A stretch of 8,598 bases of DNA from an uncultured Asticcacaulis sp. (GTDB taxonomy: Bacteria > Pseudomonadota > Alphaproteobacteria > Caulobacterales > Caulobacteraceae). The stretch lies in the NCBI GenBank assembly GCA_946480125.1, contig CAMLIY010000131.1, positions 1 to 8,598 of the forward strand, read 5' to 3'. Below the pieces are notes generated by a model. The model searched no databases and was not told where the DNA came from. It worked only from the letters and a program-made list of their open reading frames with translations. Below are positions 6,034-8,598 of the stretch, in pieces (positions within the stretch are counted from its first letter, which is position 1; each line of letters starts with the position of its first letter). A program made the position numbers and the translations under genes.

Positions 6034-7323
6034 CAGCATCTTAATCGGATCTTCGAGCAGGTTCTTCAGCGCGTTGATATATTTCGCACCAATGGAACCG
6101 TCGACGACGCGGTGATCGCAGGTCAGGGTCACGGTCATGACCGTGGCTACGGCGAGCGCGCCATTCTTAACGACGGGACGCTGTTCGCCGGCGCCGACCG
6201 ACAGGATACAGCCCTGGGGCTCGTTGATGATCGAGGCGAACTGCTTGATGCCGAACATGCCGAGGTTGGACACCGAGAAGGTGCCGCCCTGGAATTCTTC
6301 CGGCTTCAGCTTCATGTCGCGGGCGCGCGCCGCCAGATCCTTGGTCTCTTTGGCGATCTGCGACAGGGACTTGGTTTCGGCCTTGCGGATAATCGGGGTG
6401 ATCAGGCCGCCATCGATGGCCACGGCCATGGCAACGTCAGCATTGTGGTGCAGGGCGATGCCTTCGGGTGTAAACGACGCATTGGCTTCCGGCACCTGCT
6501 TGAGCGCCAGGGCTACCGCACGAATAACGATATCATTGACCGACACCTTCACACCCTGCGATTCCAGCGCCGTGTTGATCTTGGTACGCGCCGCCAGCAG
6601 GTTGTCGAGTTCGATATCAACGGTCAGCGGGAAGTGCGGGATATCGCGGAAGCTGTCGGTCAGGCGACGGGCGATGACCTTGCGCATATTGTTGAGTGGC
6701 ACCAGATCATAGGAACCGGCGGGAATACCCATCTGCTCAAGGGACTGCGCCTTACGCGGTTCAGCAGACGCACCCGCCGAAGCTGCCGATGCTGCCTTGC
6801 CTGTACCACCCGCCAGAGCGGCTTCGATATCGCGCTTGATGACGCGGCCATGCGGACCGGAGCCGGGAATGGCCTTCAGGTCGAGCTTGTTGATCTCGGC
6901 CAGACGACGCGCCAGCGGCGATGCGGCGACCCGGGCACCAGAAGCAGCGGCAGGTGCCGGAGCACTGGCGGCAACCGGGGCGGCCTTGGCTTCAGCCTCT
7001 TTCTTTGGTTCGGCTGTAGCAGCAGCTGTCGAGGCAACCGCAGGTGCCGCCTTTTCTTGCGTTTTTTGGGGCGCCGGCTTGGCATCGCCACCCGCCAGGC
7101 GGGCGATCGGCGTATTGACCTTCACGCCTTCGGTGCCGGCTTCGACGAGTATCGCCTCGATCGTACCTTCATCAACGGCCTCGACTTCCATCGTTGCCTT
7201 GTCAGTTTCGATTTCAGCGATCACGTCACCGGCGGCGACGGTATCGCCAACCTTGACGTGCCACTTCGCCAGAATGCCCTCTTCCATGGTAGGCGACAGG
7301 GCCGGCATCAGAATATCAGTCAT
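6028..7323 (-). CDS. pdhC: Dihydrolipoamide acetyltransferase (E2 of pyruvate dehydrogenase)
   Basis: This 431-residue core protein carries acetyl groups from E1 to CoA and is the scaffold of the complex. Domains in order are: one lipoyl domain at about 1-77 with the lipoyl lysine K42 in [11 protein letters not shown]; an Ala/Pro/Lys-rich flexible linker at about 80-128; the peripheral subunit-binding domain at about 131-168 ([12 protein letters not shown] ... [16 protein letters not shown]); a second, short linker; and the catalytic domain from about 205 to the end, with catalytic H404 and D408 in DHRVVDG. A single lipoyl domain is normal for alphaproteobacterial E2, whereas E. coli has three. 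The start has a good ribosome site, AAGGGAAG, which overlaps the pdhB stop 12 nt upstream, so the two genes are one operon and probably translationally linked. Nothing is missing or broken. Confidence 0.96.
   Translation of the reverse strand: MTDILMPALSPTMEEGILAKWHVKVGDTVAAGDVIAEIETDKATMEVEAVDEGTIEAILVEAGTEGVKVNTPIARLAGGDAKPAPQKTQEKAAPAVASTAAATAEPKKEAEAKAAPVAASAPAPAAASGARVAASPLARRLAEINKLDLKAIPGSGPHGRVIKRDIEAALAGGTGKAASAASAGASAEPRKAQSLEQMGIPAGSYDLVPLNNMRKVIARRLTDSFRDIPHFPLTVDIELDNLLAARTKINTALESQGVKVSVNDIVIRAVALALKQVPEANASFTPEGIALHHNADVAMAVAIDGGLITPIIRKAETKSLSQIAKETKDLAARARDMKLKPEEFQGGTFSVSNLGMFGIKQFASIINEPQGCILSVGAGEQRPVVKNGALAVATVMTVTLTCDHRVVDGSIGAKYINALKNLLEDPIKMLA
7095..7224 (-). repeat. 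Lipoyl-domain module, copy in pdhC (direct repeat with 8469-8598)
   Basis: This 130-nt segment aligns without gaps to 8469-8598. By hand I count 17 differences, many at third codon positions, so about 87% identity. It encodes the lipoyl-lysine half of the domain and the end at TPIARL. The copies are in the same strand and frame, 1374 nt apart. Confidence 0.8.
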
Positions 7324-7335
7324 GCTGGGCTTCCC

Positions 7336-8598
7336 TTACTTGTACGAAACGAGCTTGACGGCTGCGATGATCTTTTCAACGCTGGGCACAGTCATGGCTT
7401 CGAGATTGGCGGCGTAAGGCATCGGCACGTCTTCCTGGTGGACACGGGCCGGCGGGGCATCGAGATCGTCGAACGCTTCGGCGGTCACACGCGCGGCGAT
7501 TTCAGCGCCTACGCCACAGGGCCCCCAGCCTTCCTCGACCGTGACCAGACGGTTGGTCTTCTTCACCGAAGCGATGACCGTATCGGTGTCGAGCGGACGC
7601 AGGGTGCGCAGGTTGACGACTTCGGCATCGATGCCTTCCGCCGCCAGTTGTTCGGCGGCTTTAAGCGCGAAACCGACCATGCGCGAGTGCGCGACGATGG
7701 TGACGTCCTTGCCTTCTTTCTGGATCTTAGCCTTGCCGATGGGCAGGACAAAGTCGTCGTCGCCCTCCGGAATGTCGAATTCGAGGCCGTACATCATTTC
7801 GTGCTCAAGGAACACGACCGGGTTCGGATCGCGAATGGCGGCTTTCAGCAGCCCCTTGGCATCGGCGGCATCGTAAGGGGCGATGACCTTGAGGCCGGGG
7901 ATCTGGGCGTACCAGGCGCTGTAGTCCTGGCTATGCTGGGCGCCGACGCGGGCGGCCGCGCCGTTCGGCCCACGATAGACGATCGACGACTTGATCTGCC
8001 CGCCGGACATATAAAGCGTCTTGGCGGACGAATTCAGAATGTGATCAATGGCTTGCATGGCGAAGTTAAACGTCATGAATTCGATGATCGGCTTAAGACC
8101 GGCCATGGCCGAACCCGCGCCAATACCCGCAAAACCCATTTCGGTGATCGGCGTATCGATGACGCGGCGCTCGCCGAACTCTTCGAGCAGGCCACGAGAC
8201 ACCTTGTAGGCGCCCTGGTATTGCGCGACTTCCTCACCCATCAGGAAGACCTTGTCGTCCCGGCGCATTTCTTCCGCCATGGCGTCACGCAGCGCATCGC
8301 GCACTGTGATCTTTACAGTTGGCGTACCTTCGGGCCAATCGGGCTTCGATTCGATGGGCGCCGCGACAGGCTTGGCCGCCGCAGGCGCAGGTTCAGCGGC
8401 AGGCGCTTCGGCTTTCGTTTCAGCCGGTGCCGCAGCCGGCGCCGGCGCGGGGGATGAAACCCCACCTTCCAGGCGAGCGATCGGCGTATTGACTTTCACG
8501 CCCTCGGTGCCGGCCTCAACCAGCAGGGCTTCGATCTTGCCTTCATCGACGGCTTCGACTTCCATCGTCGCCTTGTCGGTTTCGATTTCGGCGATCAC
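7336..8598 (-). CDS. pdhB: Pyruvate dehydrogenase E1 subunit beta with N-terminal lipoyl domain (5' end outside the window)
   Basis: With E1-alpha this subunit decarboxylates pyruvate using thiamine diphosphate. The first visible codon, GTG at the window edge, encodes an internal Val of the lipoyl domain and is not the start; roughly 30 residues are missing. Visible residues 1-46 are the end of the lipoyl domain, with lipoyl lysine at residue 9 in [11 protein letters not shown]. An Ala/Pro linker follows to about 85. The E1-beta body runs from about 92 to 420: [24 protein letters not shown] with E153 matching the glutamate that activates thiamine diphosphate, [13 protein letters not shown], and [10 protein letters not shown] with the conserved H222. 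Fusion of a lipoyl domain to E1-beta is known in alphaproteobacteria such as Sinorhizobium and Zymomonas, so it is expected here. pdhC follows 12 nt downstream. The E1-alpha gene probably lies just beyond the right edge. Confidence 0.95.
   Translation of the reverse strand: MIAEIETDKATMEVEAVDEGKIEALLVEAGTEGVKVNTPIARLEGGVSSPAPAPAAAPAETKAEAPAAEPAPAAAKPVAAPIESKPDWPEGTPTVKITVRDALRDAMAEEMRRDDKVFLMGEEVAQYQGAYKVSRGLLEEFGERRVIDTPITEMGFAGIGAGSAMAGLKPIIEFMTFNFAMQAIDHILNSSAKTLYMSGGQIKSSIVYRGPNGAAARVGAQHSQDYSAWYAQIPGLKVIAPYDAADAKGLLKAAIRDPNPVVFLEHEMMYGLEFDIPEGDDDFVLPIGKAKIQKEGKDVTIVAHSRMVGFALKAAEQLAAEGIDAEVVNLRTLRPLDTDTVIASVKKTNRLVTVEEGWGPCGVGAEIAARVTAEAFDDLDAPPARVHQEDVPMPYAANLEAMTVPSVEKIIAAVKLVSYK
8469..8598 (-). 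repeat. Lipoyl-domain module, copy in pdhB (direct repeat with 7095-7224)
   Basis: This is the partner of the pdhC copy. The repeat reaches the window edge and probably continues to the start of the domain. After TPIARL the two proteins diverge into unrelated Ala/Pro linkers, so the likeness is limited to the lipoyl domain. Confidence 0.8.

Noticed and set aside
5924..6115. Short + strand open frame across the pdhC-lpdA gap
   Set aside because: It is Arg/Ala-rich, runs through the terminator and into the antisense of pdhC, and has no supporting ribosome site or family likeness.
6025..8457. An 810-codon open frame on the + strand running antisense to pdhC and most of pdhB
   Set aside because: It spans two well-supported genes and their junction. 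Its translation is rich in Arg, Gly, Asp and His without recognisable domains, as expected for the antisense of GC-rich coding DNA. It is long but best read as a shadow.
8596..8598. GTG at the right edge as the start of the E1-beta gene
   Set aside because: It falls in the middle of a lipoyl domain; the matching pdhC domain has about 33 residues before this Val. It is an internal codon of a cut gene.
1..8598. Search for CRISPR repeats, tRNA/rRNA genes, insertion-sequence ends, phage genes or a defence system
   Set aside because: I saw no regularly spaced repeats, cloverleaf-like segments, transposase or phage motifs, or known defence domains. The content is metabolic and transport genes.

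Overview
This looks like a chromosomal segment from an alphaproteobacterium. I infer Caulobacterales, possibly an Asticcacaulis-like species. The reasons are the fairly high G+C, the TonB-receptor/PepSY pair, the E1-beta subunit of pyruvate dehydrogenase with its own N-terminal lipoyl domain, and the E3 active-site motif GGICLNWGCIPTK. The genus is a guess. There are seven protein genes, two of them cut by the window edges. I see no RNA genes, mobile elements, CRISPR arrays or attachment sites.

Left part, + strand (bases 2-3049): the C-terminal barrel of a TonB-dependent outer-membrane receptor, followed after 3 nt by a five-helix PepSY inner-membrane protein. Together they form a probable two-gene unit for uptake of an iron chelate (siderophore or haem). 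The receptor would bring the chelate across the outer membrane and the PepSY protein would act on it at the inner membrane, probably by reduction.

Middle (3050-4491): a 67-residue lysine-rich DUF6496-like protein on the - strand, whose stop codon abuts the PepSY stop. It is divergent from an OafA/YrhL-type membrane acyltransferase on the + strand. The space between these two starts is about 95 nt.

Right part, - strand (4496-8598): pyruvate dehydrogenase genes in the order E1-beta (pdhB, cut at the window edge), E2 (pdhC), then E3 (lpdA). E1-beta, E2 and E3 turn pyruvate into acetyl-CoA, CO2 and NADH in the cytoplasm. E1-alpha is presumably just outside the window. pdhB and pdhC are 12 nt apart. 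lpdA is set apart by 131 nt that hold a strong intrinsic terminator, with the pdhC stop codon inside its stem, and a folded lpdA leader. A second terminator for lpdA lies inside the last codons of the convergent acyltransferase gene.

I found no new multi-gene system. The points most worth a second look are the two terminators embedded in coding sequence, the structured lpdA leader, and the near-duplicate lipoyl modules of pdhB and pdhC.
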